Assembly (NCBI RefSeq): GCF_013282095.1
Contig: NZ_BLTJ01000001.1
Coordinates: forward strand, 186,001 to 250,000
Direction of reading: 5' to 3'
DNA length: 64,000 bases
Origin: Enterocloster alcoholdehydrogenati
GTDB lineage: Bacteria > Bacillota > Clostridia > Lachnospirales > Lachnospiraceae
Below are positions 51,947-60,440 of this stretch, one piece after another. Each line of letters starts with the position of its first letter. Position 1 is the stretch's first letter. The position numbers and the translations under genes were made by a program. Below the pieces are notes generated by a model. That model was not told the DNA's origin. It saw only the letters and a program-made list of their open reading frames with translations, and did not search any database.

Positions 51947-53692
51947 ATGTCATTCGACGGTATTACCATTGCCAATCTGGCCTGTGAGTTAAAAAAGACC
52001 TTAGAGGGTGGGAAGATCACAAAGATCGCCCAGCCGGAAAAGGATGAGCTGCTCATTGCCATTAAAAATAACCGGGAGGCCTATCGGCTGCAGATTTCCG
52101 CAAGCGCCAGTCTGCCCCTTATCTATCTTACCGAAACCAATAAGCCCAGCCCTCTCACTGCGCCCAATTTCTGTATGCTTCTTAGAAAGCATATCGGAAG
52201 CGCCCGGATCCTTTCCATCTCCCAGCCGGGACTGGAGCGTATTCTGGAATTTACATTAGAGCATCTGGATGAAATGGGCGATCTCTGCCGAAAAAGGCTC
52301 ATCGTGGAGATCATGGGAAAGCACAGCAATATCATTTTCTGCAAAGAGGACGGCACAATTATTGACAGCATCAAGCACGTATCCGCAAATATGAGTTCCG
52401 TCCGCGAAGTCCTTCCCGGAAGAATGTATTTCATCCCGCAGACAGTGGCCAAGGAGGATCCTCTGAGCGTAACGGAGGAAACCTTCTGCCAGACCGTAAA
52501 GAGCGCGCCCATGACAGTCCAGAAGGCCCTGTATAACCATTTTACAGGGATCAGCCCCATTGTGGCGGAGGAAATCTGCCATCTGGCTTCCATCGACTCC
52601 GACCATTCTGCCAACGAGCTTTCTGCAGCAGAACTGACCCACCTGGCCCATACCTTCCGCCTGATAATGGAGGATGTAAAAGAGGGACGTTTTTCTCCGG
52701 CCATCGTGTATGACCAGGATGGCCCTGCAGAATACGCCGCAATCCCTCTGACCTGCTGTGAAGGAAGGGGATACCGCAGGGAAGAATGGGCCTCTGTCAG
52801 CGCCCTTTTGGAAAATTACTATGCATCCAGAGACACGCGCACCCGGATCCGGCAGAAATCTGCTGATCTGAGACGAATCGTCCAGACAGCCCTGGAGCGC
52901 AATTATAAAAAATACGACCTGCAGCTAAAGCAGCTGAAGGATACGGAGAAACGGGAAAAATACCGGATTTACGGAGAACTGTTAAACACTTATGGATACG
53001 AGCTTTCAGGAGGAGAAAACTCTTTTTCCTGTATAAACTATTATACCGGAAAAGAAATATCCATCCCCCTAGATCCCCAGCTTTCTGCAAAGGACAATGC
53101 CAAAAAGCATTTTGACCGGTATAATAAATTAAAGCGCACCTTCGAGGCCTTAAGCCAGCTGACCGACCAGACAAGAGCCGAGATCGATCACCTGGAATCT
53201 ATCAGTTCCGCCCTGGATATTGCCCTGGCTGAAAACGATCTGGTGCAGATCAAAGAAGAACTGATGGAGTATGGATATGTAAAGAAACGCCGACCAGGCG
53301 ACAAACGGCCCAAGGTTACAAGTAAGCCCTTCCATTACATTTCCTCTGACGGTTATCACATCTATGTAGGCAAAAATAATTACCAGAACGAGGATCTGAC
53401 CTTCCGGTTCGCCAGCGGAAACGACTGGTGGTTTCACGCCAAGGGAATCCCCGGTTCCCATGTAATCCTGAAAAACGACGGCAAAGCCGAAATCCCGGAT
53501 CGGGCCTTTGAGGAGGCGGGCGCGCTGGCCGCCTACTATTCCAAGGGGCGCGACAGCGAAAAGGTGGAAATCGACTATATCCAGAAGAAAAGCATCAAAA
53601 AGGTAACCGGCGCAGCGCCTGGATTCGTGATCTATCATACCAACTTTTCTATGGTAGCCGTTCCCTCCTGCGGGCTCAATGAGATAAAATAA
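51947..53692 (+). CDS. rqcH: Rqc2/RqcH homologue (NFACT, fibronectin-binding FbpA)
   Basis: 581 residues from ATG 51947 (MSFDGITIANLA), with AGGAG ten bases upstream; the longer in-frame extension lacks a ribosome site. NFACT-N (about 1-200) shows RLQISASASLPLIYLT and NFCMLLRKHIGSARI; coiled coils follow (about 300-420); NFACT-R is at the C-terminus (DGYHIYVGKNNYQNEDLTFR, then DWWFHAKGIPGSHVIL). RqcH tags nascent chains on stalled 50S subunits with alanine tails. Older annotations call it a fibronectin-binding protein. It is divergent from yicC. Confidence 0.95.
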   Translation: MSFDGITIANLACELKKTLEGGKITKIAQPEKDELLIAIKNNREAYRLQISASASLPLIYLTETNKPSPLTAPNFCMLLRKHIGSARILSISQPGLERILEFTLEHLDEMGDLCRKRLIVEIMGKHSNIIFCKEDGTIIDSIKHVSANMSSVREVLPGRMYFIPQTVAKEDPLSVTEETFCQTVKSAPMTVQKALYNHFTGISPIVAEEICHLASIDSDHSANELSAAELTHLAHTFRLIMEDVKEGRFSPAIVYDQDGPAEYAAIPLTCCEGRGYRREEWASVSALLENYYASRDTRTRIRQKSADLRRIVQTALERNYKKYDLQLKQLKDTEKREKYRIYGELLNTYGYELSGGENSFSCINYYTGKEISIPLDPQLSAKDNAKKHFDRYNKLKRTFEALSQLTDQTRAEIDHLESISSALDIALAENDLVQIKEELMEYGYVKKRRPGDKRPKVTSKPFHYISSDGYHIYVGKNNYQNEDLTFRFASGNDWWFHAKGIPGSHVILKNDGKAEIPDRAFEEAGALAAYYSKGRDSEKVEIDYIQKKSIKKVTGAAPGFVIYHTNFSMVAVPSCGLNEIK

Positions 53693-53738
53693 GCCCAGCG
53701 CCGTATAAGGGCGAGTTCGGAATCGCCGCATCAAAAAA

Positions 53739-53801
53739 CGGAGCCAAAAAGCAGCAGAAAACGTCGGTTTTCTTCCCTGTCCTTTGGCTCCGGCCTTTTT
53801 T
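53739..53801 (+). terminator. Terminator after rqcH
   Basis: CGGAGCCAAA (53739-53748) pairs with TTTGGCTCCG (53783-53792), enclosing a smaller GAAAAC/GTTTTC hairpin, and is followed by GCC and six T residues (53796-53801). Confidence 0.75.
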
Positions 53802-53870
53802 GCGCAGGAAAAGGCCCAGGCTCCAAAACAGTTTCCATCTGATTATGTTCCCGCAATATTTTTTTTACAG

Positions 53871-53913
53871 CATAAAACAGCCAGCCGCCAGGATTCTTCC
53901 CGGCAGCCGGCTG
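53871..53913 (-). terminator. Terminator of rpsU
   Basis: On the minus strand, a 16-pair stem (three of them G-U in RNA) covers 53878-53913, with an AGAA loop and then TTTTATG. It lies 40 bases after the rpsU stop. Confidence 0.75.
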
Positions 53914-53952
53914 ATTTACTTTACTCAAAAACTAACTAACCCTGTGCGTGAA

Positions 53953-54129
53953 TTAGTTATACTTGCGCTTACGAGCAGCTTCAGACTTCTTCTTACGTCT
54001 TACGCTTGGCTTCTCGTAATGCTCTCTCTTACGAATTTCCTGCTGAATGCCAGCCTTTGCACAGTTTCTTTTGAATCTGCGTAAAGCACTGTCTAAGCTC
54101 TCGTTATCTTTAACAATTACGTTTGACAT
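53953..54129 (-). CDS. rpsU: 30S ribosomal protein S21
   Basis: 58 residues, very basic, read from ATG 54129 to a TAA at 53953. The sequence opens [20 protein letters not shown] and ends with [12 protein letters not shown], unmistakably S21. It is a small-subunit protein bound near the anti-Shine-Dalgarno region. The gene has a good promoter and a strong terminator, so it is monocistronic. A 7-bp stem (54151-54179) sits just before the ribosome site. Confidence 0.96.
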   Translation of the reverse strand: MSNVIVKDNESLDSALRRFKRNCAKAGIQQEIRKREHYEKPSVRRKKKSEAARKRKYN

Positions 54130-54150
54130 CGCTCACACCTAACCTCCCTC

Positions 54151-54179
54151 CAGTTGTGTAATTGTGCATAATACAACTG
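54151..54179 (-). promoter_or_regulatory. Leader stem-loop of rpsU
   Basis: CAGTTGT / ACAACTG (54173-54179 with 54151-54157), a 7-bp stem with a 15-base loop, ends one base before the GGAGGG stretch of the rpsU leader. It could affect ribosome access, but no known S21 leader motif was recognised. Confidence 0.4.
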
Positions 54180-54204
54180 TTTGGGTATTTTTAGCACTGT
54201 TATG

Positions 54205-54232
54205 ATTATAGCATAAAAATCCCATACGTCAA
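54205..54232 (-). promoter_or_regulatory. Predicted promoter of rpsU
   Basis: TTGACG (54227-54232) and TATAAT (54205-54210) on the minus strand with a 16-base spacer; start near 54198. Confidence 0.7.
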
Positions 54233-54292
54233 GAAAAAATTCATATTTTTTTCTTATTTTTATTTCCACGGTGAGAAACTGGATAAAATTGC

Positions 54293-56941
54293 CTATTTCG
54301 TCTGCTCCTCTACCGTTTCAACCGCTTTCTTAAGGGCTTCGTCAACGCCCGCAGGATTCTTTCCTCCGGCCTGAGCCATGTTGGGACGGCCGCCGCCGCC
54401 ACCGCCTACCAGGCCTGCGATCGCCTTGATCAGGTTGCCTGCGTGAACGCCTTTCTTCTGCGCGCCGTCTGTTGCGGTCGCCATCAGATTTACCTTGCCG
54501 TCCAGCACAGAGGCGATCACGACTACGCCCTCGCCCAGCTTATCTTTTAACTGGTCACCCAGATTTCTCAGGCCGTTCATATCTACGTCAGCCACTCTGG
54601 AAGCCAGCACTGAAACACCGTTTACTTCCTTTACCTGACTCATAACATCACCCAGAGAGTCATTTGCCAGCCTGCTCTTTAACTTCTCATTTTCAGAGGC
54701 CAGTGTCTTGATCTCTTCTAAAAGAGCCTCAATACGGGAAGTTAAGGATGCAGGAGTGGTCTTGGCTGCCTTTGCTGCCTCATGGAGTTCCTCTTCTACT
54801 TCTGCATAATGTTTCATTAGGCCCTCAGAGGTAAGAGCCTCAATACGTCTTACACCTGCCGCGATGCCTGCCTCAGAAAGGATCTTAAAGGATGCAATGG
54901 CGCTGGTATTTGCCACATGGGTACCGCCGCACAGCTCGGTAGAGAAATCGCCCATCTTTACGACCCGGACCTTCTCGCCGTACTTCTCGCCGAACAGAGC
55001 CATGGCTCCTGTCTTTTTTGCCTCGTCTAAGGTCATAATCTGAGTTTCAACCGGAATAGATGCGCTGATCTCTGCATTTACCATATCTTCTACCTTCATG
55101 ATCTCCTCAGGGGTCATGGCTGAGAAATGAGTAAAGTCAAAACGGAGTCTGCCTGCATCCACATAGGAACCTGCCTGCTCTACATGGCTTCCAAGAACGG
55201 TTCTTAAAGCCTTCTGAAGCAGATGGGTGGCACTGTGGTTTTTGCAGGTTAAGGCACGGTTTCTCTCGCATACAGACAGAGTTACGGTTTCTCCATGGCG
55301 GAGCATTCCCTTTGTCATCACGCCTACATGGCCGATCTTGCCGCCCTGAAGGTGAATGGTATCCTTTACCTTAAACTGGCCGTTTTCATTGGAAATGATA
55401 CCCTTATCGCCCTGCTGGCCGCCCATGGTGCCGTAAAAGGTGGTCGCATCCGTGATAATGGTTCCGGTCTGGCCGTCTGTAAGAGCCTCTACAAGCTCTT
55501 CCTCTGTGGTCAGCACGGAAATCTTCGATTCAACTGTCAGCTTGTCATAGCCTACAAATTCAGAGGTGATGGACGGGTCAATGGATTGATATACAGTCAC
55601 ATCCGCTCCCATGTAGTTGGTTGCCTTACGGGCCTTGCGGGCCTTGTCTTTCTGCTCCTTCATAGCAGCGTTAAAGCCTTCCTCGTCCACGCCGCAGCCC
55701 TTTTCCTCTAAGATTTCTCTTGTCAGGTCTATCGGGAAGCCATACGTATCATAAAGCTTAAATGCATTTTCACCGGATAAGGTCTTTTCGCCGGAAGAAG
55801 CCATGGAAGCCTCCATCTCAGCAAGAATCGCAAGACCCTGGTCGATGGTCTTATTGAACTTATCCTCTTCCTCACTCAATACCTTAAAGATCATGGACTG
55901 CTTCTCTTCCAGCTCTGGATAACCGTCCTTGGAAAGATCAATCACAGTCTTTGAAAGGTCTGCTAAGAACTTGCCTTCAATCCCCAGCTTGCGGCCATGG
56001 CGGGCAGCTCTGCGCAGCAGACGGCGCAGGACATAGCCTCTGCCCTCGTTGGAAGGCATGATGCCGTCAGAGATCATAAAGGTACAGGACTTGATGTGGT
56101 CTGTCACAATGCGCAGGGAAACATCTGTCTCATGTTCCTTCTGGTATTCCTTTTTGCAGAGCGCGCAGACACGGTCTAAGAGCGCCTTGTTGGTATCTAC
56201 GGTAAACAGGGAATCTACGCCCTGAACCACTACGGCCAGACGCTCCAGCCCCATACCCGTATCAATATTTTTCTGTTTCAGTTCGGAATAATGGCCGTGG
56301 CCGTCATTCTCAAACTGGCTGAATACGTTGTTCCAGACCTCAATGTAGCGGTCACACTCACAGCCTACGGTGCATCCGGGTTTTCCACATCCAAATCTCT
56401 CACCTCTGTCATAGTAGATCTCAGAGCAGGGGCCGCAGGGGCCGGAGCCGTGCTCCCAGAAATTGTCCTCTTTTCCAAAACGGAAAATACGGTCTGCGGG
56501 AATACCGATCTCCTTGTTCCAGATCTCGAAAGCCTCGTCATCGTCTACGTAAACGGAGGGATACAGACGCTCAGGATCTAAGCCTACCACCTCTGTCAAA
56601 AATTCCCAGGACCAGTGGATTGCCTCTGTCTTAAAATAATCGCCAAAGGAAAAGTTGCCCAGCATCTCAAAGAAAGTGCCGTGTCGGGCGGTTTTTCCGA
56701 TATTCTCAATATCTCCGGTACGGATGCACTTCTGGCAGGTGGTAACCCTTCTTCTGGGAGGGATCTCCTGACCGGTGAAGTAGGGCTTTAAGGGAGCCAT
56801 ACCGGAGTTGATCAGCAGAAGGCTGTTATCGTTATGGGGCACGAGTGAGAAGCTTTTCATTGCCAAATGGCCCTTGCCTTCAAAAAATTCAAGGAACATA
56901 CGGCGCAGCTCGTTCACTCCGCGGTACTGTGGTTCTTTCAC
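54293..56941 (-). CDS. alaS: Alanine--tRNA ligase
   Basis: 882 residues if started at GTG 56941, which has GGAGG eight bases upstream and gives the usual MKEPQYRGVNELR opening; in-frame ATGs at 56956 and 56983 have poor spacing or no ribosome site. Domains: class II catalytic core (TTCQKCIRTGDIENIG, HGTFFEMLGNFSFGDYFK), the editing domain with the zinc site HSATHLL and CGGTHV, then a coiled-coil/DHHA1 end with GGGGGGRPNMAQAGG. It charges tRNA-Ala and hydrolyses mischarged Ser/Gly. The leader is short, so no T-box is present. Confidence 0.97.
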   Translation of the reverse strand: MKEPQYRGVNELRRMFLEFFEGKGHLAMKSFSLVPHNDNSLLLINSGMAPLKPYFTGQEIPPRRRVTTCQKCIRTGDIENIGKTARHGTFFEMLGNFSFGDYFKTEAIHWSWEFLTEVVGLDPERLYPSVYVDDDEAFEIWNKEIGIPADRIFRFGKEDNFWEHGSGPCGPCSEIYYDRGERFGCGKPGCTVGCECDRYIEVWNNVFSQFENDGHGHYSELKQKNIDTGMGLERLAVVVQGVDSLFTVDTNKALLDRVCALCKKEYQKEHETDVSLRIVTDHIKSCTFMISDGIMPSNEGRGYVLRRLLRRAARHGRKLGIEGKFLADLSKTVIDLSKDGYPELEEKQSMIFKVLSEEEDKFNKTIDQGLAILAEMEASMASSGEKTLSGENAFKLYDTYGFPIDLTREILEEKGCGVDEEGFNAAMKEQKDKARKARKATNYMGADVTVYQSIDPSITSEFVGYDKLTVESKISVLTTEEELVEALTDGQTGTIITDATTFYGTMGGQQGDKGIISNENGQFKVKDTIHLQGGKIGHVGVMTKGMLRHGETVTLSVCERNRALTCKNHSATHLLQKALRTVLGSHVEQAGSYVDAGRLRFDFTHFSAMTPEEIMKVEDMVNAEISASIPVETQIMTLDEAKKTGAMALFGEKYGEKVRVVKMGDFSTELCGGTHVANTSAIASFKILSEAGIAAGVRRIEALTSEGLMKHYAEVEEELHEAAKAAKTTPASLTSRIEALLEEIKTLASENEKLKSRLANDSLGDVMSQVKEVNGVSVLASRVADVDMNGLRNLGDQLKDKLGEGVVVIASVLDGKVNLMATATDGAQKKGVHAGNLIKAIAGLVGGGGGGRPNMAQAGGKNPAGVDEALKKAVETVEEQTK

Positions 56942-57012
56942 TTTCTCTTCCTCCATATCCTTTGATGCGCGGTATCTGCACATCTTAATTTGAAATCGTA
57001 ACCATAAGCGTC

Positions 57013-57041
57013 ATTTTACCATATTGACTTATATTTATCAA
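57013..57041 (-). promoter_or_regulatory. Predicted promoter of alaS
   Basis: TTGATA (57036-57041) and TAAAAT (57013-57018) on the minus strand, 17-base spacer; start near 57006, leader about 65 bases. Confidence 0.65.
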
Positions 57042-57099
57042 GACTGTCTGATTAAACAAAACAGCTTTTTATTTGGTTCCTATTTCGTTATTATCTCCA

Positions 57100-57128
57100 T
57101 TGTGACATTTTGCAGAGTGTGCTAAACT
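57100..57128 (+). promoter_or_regulatory. Candidate promoter of the MATE gene
   Basis: TTGTGA (57100-57105) and TAAACT (57123-57128) with a 17-base spacer. A 9-bp stem, TCAGGAAAC/GTTTCCTGA (57142-57169), lies in the predicted leader. Confidence 0.4.
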
Positions 57129-57141
57129 TACCATCAGCAGT

Positions 57142-57169
57142 TCAGGAAACACATGGCGGCGTTTCCTGA
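57142..57169 (+). repeat. Leader stem-loop upstream of the MATE gene
   Basis: TCAGGAAAC (57142-57150) and GTTTCCTGA (57161-57169) form a perfect 9-bp stem with a ten-base loop. It begins near +8 of the predicted transcript. It has no T run, so an operator or a transcript 5' stem is more likely than a terminator. Confidence 0.5.
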
Positions 57170-57234
57170 GCGTACATATATTTTCCTAAATATAATGGCG
57201 TATTCTCTGAATGCGCCGGAAAGGACACTTTTCC

Positions 57235-58596
57235 ATGAACCAATCCCCCACCCCCACAGACCATCTTTTTACCAACCGGCAGCTTACTGCCATGCTGCTG
57301 CCCCTGATGGCAGAGCAGCTTCTCATCACCATGATGGGTATGGTCAATACCTTTATGGTGGCCCATGTCGGCTCCTATGCCATTTCCGCCGTATCACTGG
57401 TGGATTCCATCAATATTCTGGTGATCCAGGCTTTTTATGCCCTCTCTACCGGAGGCACCATCGTCTGCGCCCAGTATCTGGGTCAGAAAAAACTGGGACA
57501 CGCTGTCCATTCTGCGGAGCAGACGCTGTTTATCGTAACCTTCATCTCCCTTGTAACAGCTGCCCTCTGCATTCTTTTTGACCGTCAGATCCTGAGGCTC
57601 ATCTTCGGAACGGTGGAAGCGGACGTATTTAACTCCGCCAGGACATACTTCTTCTTTTCCTCCCTGTCCTACCCTTTTATCGCCCTGTATGATGCCGGCT
57701 CTTCTATTTTCAGGGCGCAGAAAAACACCAGCTTCCCCATGGCCATGTCTGTGATCGCAAATATTGCAAACGTCATCGGAAATGTGGTTCTGGTACTCAT
57801 CCTGGGACAGGGCGTGGCCGGAGCAGCTATTTCCACGCTGGCCGCCAGGGCTTTATGCGCCTTTCTGGTACTTATGCGCCTGGCAAAGCCTAGAGAAAAT
57901 CAGCCGGTCCATGTGTCCAATTATATCCGTATCCGGCCTCATATGCCTCTGATCCGCCGTATCCTCCATATCGGCATCCCGGCAGGCATAGAAAACAGTA
58001 TGTTCCAGTTCGGAAAGCTGGCCATCCAGTCCAGTGTATCTACCTTAGGAGTCACTGCCATGGCCGCTCACGCCATGGCCTCCAACTTTGAGAGTTTTAA
58101 CGGTATTGCAGGAGTGGGCGTAGGCATCGGACTTATGACCGTTACCGGACACTGTCTGGGGGCGGGCCGAAAGGATGAGGCCGTTTACTATGTAAAAAAG
58201 TTCTGTGTGGCAGCGGAGATCGCCGTAGCCGGCAGCTGTATTCTCCTGTTCCTGCTGGCCCGTCCTATTGTGACGCTTTCAAGCATGGAAACGGAAAGCA
58301 TGAATATTTTTCTGGGGCTTTTGACGCTTATCACGATTGTAAAACCATTGATCTGGGTACCTTCCTTCATCCCCGCCTATGCTCTGCGGGCCGCCGGAGA
58401 TGTCAAATATACCATGATCATTTCCTGTCTTTCCATGTGGCTCTGCCGGGTATCCCTGTGTATCTTTCTCATCCGCGGCCTCGGCGTAGGACCAGTAGCC
58501 GTGTGGATCGGTATGTTCTCTGACTGGCTGATCCGCGGAATCCTTTTTACCAAGCGGTATATGAGCAGAAAATGGCTGGAGTTTCAGGTTCTGTAG
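57235..58596 (+). CDS. MATE-family efflux transporter
   Basis: 453 residues, about 12 membrane helices in two related halves (residues 20-230 and 245-450). ATG 57235 follows AAAGGA. Typical blocks: LMAEQLLITMMGMVNTFMVAHVG near the N-terminus and GIPAGIENSMFQFGKLAIQS at the start of the second half. It exports drugs or metabolites by sodium or proton antiport; the substrate is unknown. It is monocistronic, between the alaS promoter and a bidirectional terminator. Confidence 0.93.
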   Translation: MNQSPTPTDHLFTNRQLTAMLLPLMAEQLLITMMGMVNTFMVAHVGSYAISAVSLVDSINILVIQAFYALSTGGTIVCAQYLGQKKLGHAVHSAEQTLFIVTFISLVTAALCILFDRQILRLIFGTVEADVFNSARTYFFFSSLSYPFIALYDAGSSIFRAQKNTSFPMAMSVIANIANVIGNVVLVLILGQGVAGAAISTLAARALCAFLVLMRLAKPRENQPVHVSNYIRIRPHMPLIRRILHIGIPAGIENSMFQFGKLAIQSSVSTLGVTAMAAHAMASNFESFNGIAGVGVGIGLMTVTGHCLGAGRKDEAVYYVKKFCVAAEIAVAGSCILLFLLARPIVTLSSMETESMNIFLGLLTLITIVKPLIWVPSFIPAYALRAAGDVKYTMIISCLSMWLCRVSLCIFLIRGLGVGPVAVWIGMFSDWLIRGILFTKRYMSRKWLEFQVL

Positions 58597-58661
58597 CTGC
58601 GGAGGATGGAATACCTTCTTAATCAAAAGCAGCGATGTCAATCATATATTTTAATACAGTA

Positions 58662-58709
58662 AAAACAAGGACTGCGAAAAAGATTTTTCTTTCTCACAGT
58701 CCTTGTTTT
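58662..58709. terminator. Terminator after the MATE gene
   Basis: AAAACAAGGACTG (58662-58674) and CAGTCCTTGTTTT (58697-58709), a perfect 13-bp stem with A and T runs built in, so it can act in both directions. The rest of the gap to 58852 holds only one other hairpin and no gene that I can support. Confidence 0.8.
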
Positions 58710-58772
58710 ATAATCCTCTCGACCGTATCGAAACAAGGAAGTCTCTTTGAAGGTCACTGTTTTCTCTGCGGT

Positions 58773-58796
58773 CCTGCGCTGATTTGTCAGCGCAGG
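58773..58796. repeat. GC-rich hairpin in the MATE/LprI gap
   Basis: CCTGCGCTGA / TCAGCGCAGG, perfect 10-bp stem with a TTTG loop, lying 57 bases beyond the stop of the leftward LprI-domain gene. No T run follows on either strand. Confidence 0.5.
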
Positions 58797-58852
58797 TTTA
58801 GTCAGACACATACCGGAAGTTACACCGACAGTTTCCGTGGATTGCAGCCCCT

Positions 58853-59770
58853 TTACCGCCCCGAACTTCCCTGCGTCCCGGACTTGACCTCCTCATATCG
58901 GTCTGCCAGCTCATAGGCCCGGTCGCGGATCAGGTTTACAAGGCTGGAACTGTAGGTAATCCCGCCCACGTTTCCGGTTTTTCCGGACTGCTCTGCTGCA
59001 GAGGACTCACGGGTCTTAAGCCATTCCTTCTGTTCCTTTGCAAGAGCCTCTGCCTCCTCCTGAGGCAGGATCGCCAGGAGGGCATTATAGACGGTATTCA
59101 TTTCACTGTCCCACATCTTGACCTCCGTTTCGGCAGAGGTTTTAATAGAGTATACATTGGGATCTTTCTCATCTTCCCGCATCTTCTGAATCTGGGCATC
59201 CAGATCATTGAGGCGTTTGCGGTAAATCCCTGCTTCGCTTTCCTCTTTTTCACCGGAAGCATCCTTTCCTTCTGCCCCAGCCGTTTCTGACTCTGAAGCC
59301 GGCGCAGCGGACAGCCCTGCGGCTCCTAAGGCCGGCTGGGCAGCCGGATCTGAATCAGCAGCCGGAACCTGCGCTGCAGCCACACCGTACGCCTGCACCT
59401 CACTGTCTGAAACCGGCTCACCGGAACTTTCCCCATCTGCCGCTGTCTCAGCAGGAACATCCTCTGAGGCAGCGGCAGATGCCGGCCGGGGCCGTTCTAT
59501 GGCCCGGAGCTGAGAACCCGTGGCGGGAGTTCCAACAGATCGGTCATTTTCCGCAGAATCTCCCTGTTTTTCCTCTGTATCTTTCAAACGTGTATCAGGA
59601 AACCCCTTGAGATTTTCCTCTGCACCGGATTCTGCCGCAGCAAAGGCAGCCATATCGGGGAAGCCTTCTGCGGTCTCCTGCTCTCTTATCACCGTGCGGG
59701 TATAAGAAGTCACCGCTATCCCGATCATCAGGATGCAGATGATCACCAGCCATATCCTTTTATCCTTCAT
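58853..59770 (-). CDS. Membrane-anchored protein with C-terminal LprI-like domain
   Basis: 305 residues. A single N-terminal membrane segment (residues 6-25, IWLVIICILMIGIAVTSY) lacks a lipobox, so this is a signal anchor or signal peptide. Residues 30-175 are a low-complexity Ala/Ser/Glu/Pro linker. The C-terminal 110 residues contain the DUF1311/LprI pattern: MWDSEMNTVYNALLAILPQEEAEALAKEQKEWLKTR. LprI domains in other bacteria inhibit lysozyme, but this family is broad and the role here is unknown. It is between a hairpin and the rnhA gene, and probably monocistronic. Confidence 0.8.
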   Translation of the reverse strand: MKDKRIWLVIICILMIGIAVTSYTRTVIREQETAEGFPDMAAFAAAESGAEENLKGFPDTRLKDTEEKQGDSAENDRSVGTPATGSQLRAIERPRPASAAASEDVPAETAADGESSGEPVSDSEVQAYGVAAAQVPAADSDPAAQPALGAAGLSAAPASESETAGAEGKDASGEKEESEAGIYRKRLNDLDAQIQKMREDEKDPNVYSIKTSAETEVKMWDSEMNTVYNALLAILPQEEAEALAKEQKEWLKTRESSAAEQSGKTGNVGGITYSSSLVNLIRDRAYELADRYEEVKSGTQGSSGR

Positions 59771-59892
59771 ATCACATCATCCCTGTCTGATCGAATTTCA
59801 TTACCAGAACTACCTTAACACAAAAACAGGTAATTGTGAATACGATTTTCAAAGGAGTAATACTTTGTAAGAGATATGTAAGATATTACCAT

Positions 59893-59919
59893 AAAAGGGA
59901 CCGGCGCTAGGCCAGTCCC
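59893..59919 (-). terminator. Terminator of rnhA overlapping its stop codon
   Basis: On the minus strand GGGACTGGC and GCCGGTCCC pair (one wobble) around a five-base loop that contains the stop TAG, followed by TTTTATGG. Stop codon and terminator share the same bases. Confidence 0.75.
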
Positions 59920-60386
59920 TCATCGATCATAAGCTCTGTTCCGTCTGCAGCAGAAGTGGCAAGCTGGTCGCAGCGTTCATTTTCAGGATGGCCTGCATGG
60001 CCCTTGACCCAGATAAATGTGACCTGATGCGGCTCTTTTGCCTTTAAAAGTCGTTTCCACAGGTCTATGTTCTTTACAGGCCCGCTTTTTCCCCGGTTCC
60101 AGTTCTTTGCCACCCAGCCCTCAATCCAGTGTTTGTTAAAAGCATCCGTAAGATACCTGGAATCAGAATAAAGGGCTACCGCGCAGGGGCGGTTTAGGGT
60201 TTCCAGTCCCACGATGGCTGCCATCAGCTCCATCCGGTTGTTAGTGGTCCGCGCATAGCCGCCGGACAGCGTTTTCTCGTGAAGAGCGCCGTTTCTGTCC
60301 CTGTAATGCATCACTACGCCGTAGCCTCCGGGACCGTCCGGGTTGCCTCTGGCCGATCCATCTGTATAGATCTGTACTTCTGTCAT
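59907..60386 (-). CDS. rnhA: Ribonuclease HI
   Basis: 159 residues. The four catalytic carboxylates are visible: Asp in YTDGSARGNP, Glu in NNRMELMAAI, Asp in YSDSRYLT, Asp in NERCDQLA; the HAGHPEN loop provides the flexible His. It degrades RNA in RNA-DNA hybrids. It follows the MBL nuclease gene by 54 bases and may share its transcript. Its stop codon lies inside its terminator. Confidence 0.95.
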   Translation of the reverse strand: MTEVQIYTDGSARGNPDGPGGYGVVMHYRDRNGALHEKTLSGGYARTTNNRMELMAAIVGLETLNRPCAVALYSDSRYLTDAFNKHWIEGWVAKNWNRGKSGPVKNIDLWKRLLKAKEPHQVTFIWVKGHAGHPENERCDQLATSAADGTELMIDEGLA

Positions 60387-60440
60387 GTTTTATGTCTCCT
60401 GTATCTATTTTATCACTGCTCCTGGCGTGCCGCCTTTGGG

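Noticed and set aside
56942-57006. T-box upstream of alaS
   Set aside because: The predicted leader is about 65 bases with no matching motif.
58710-58852. Possible riboswitch or small gene in the MATE/LprI gap
   Set aside because: Apart from one hairpin I found no known riboswitch core, and the 93-residue frame crossing it has no ribosome site or protein-like composition.
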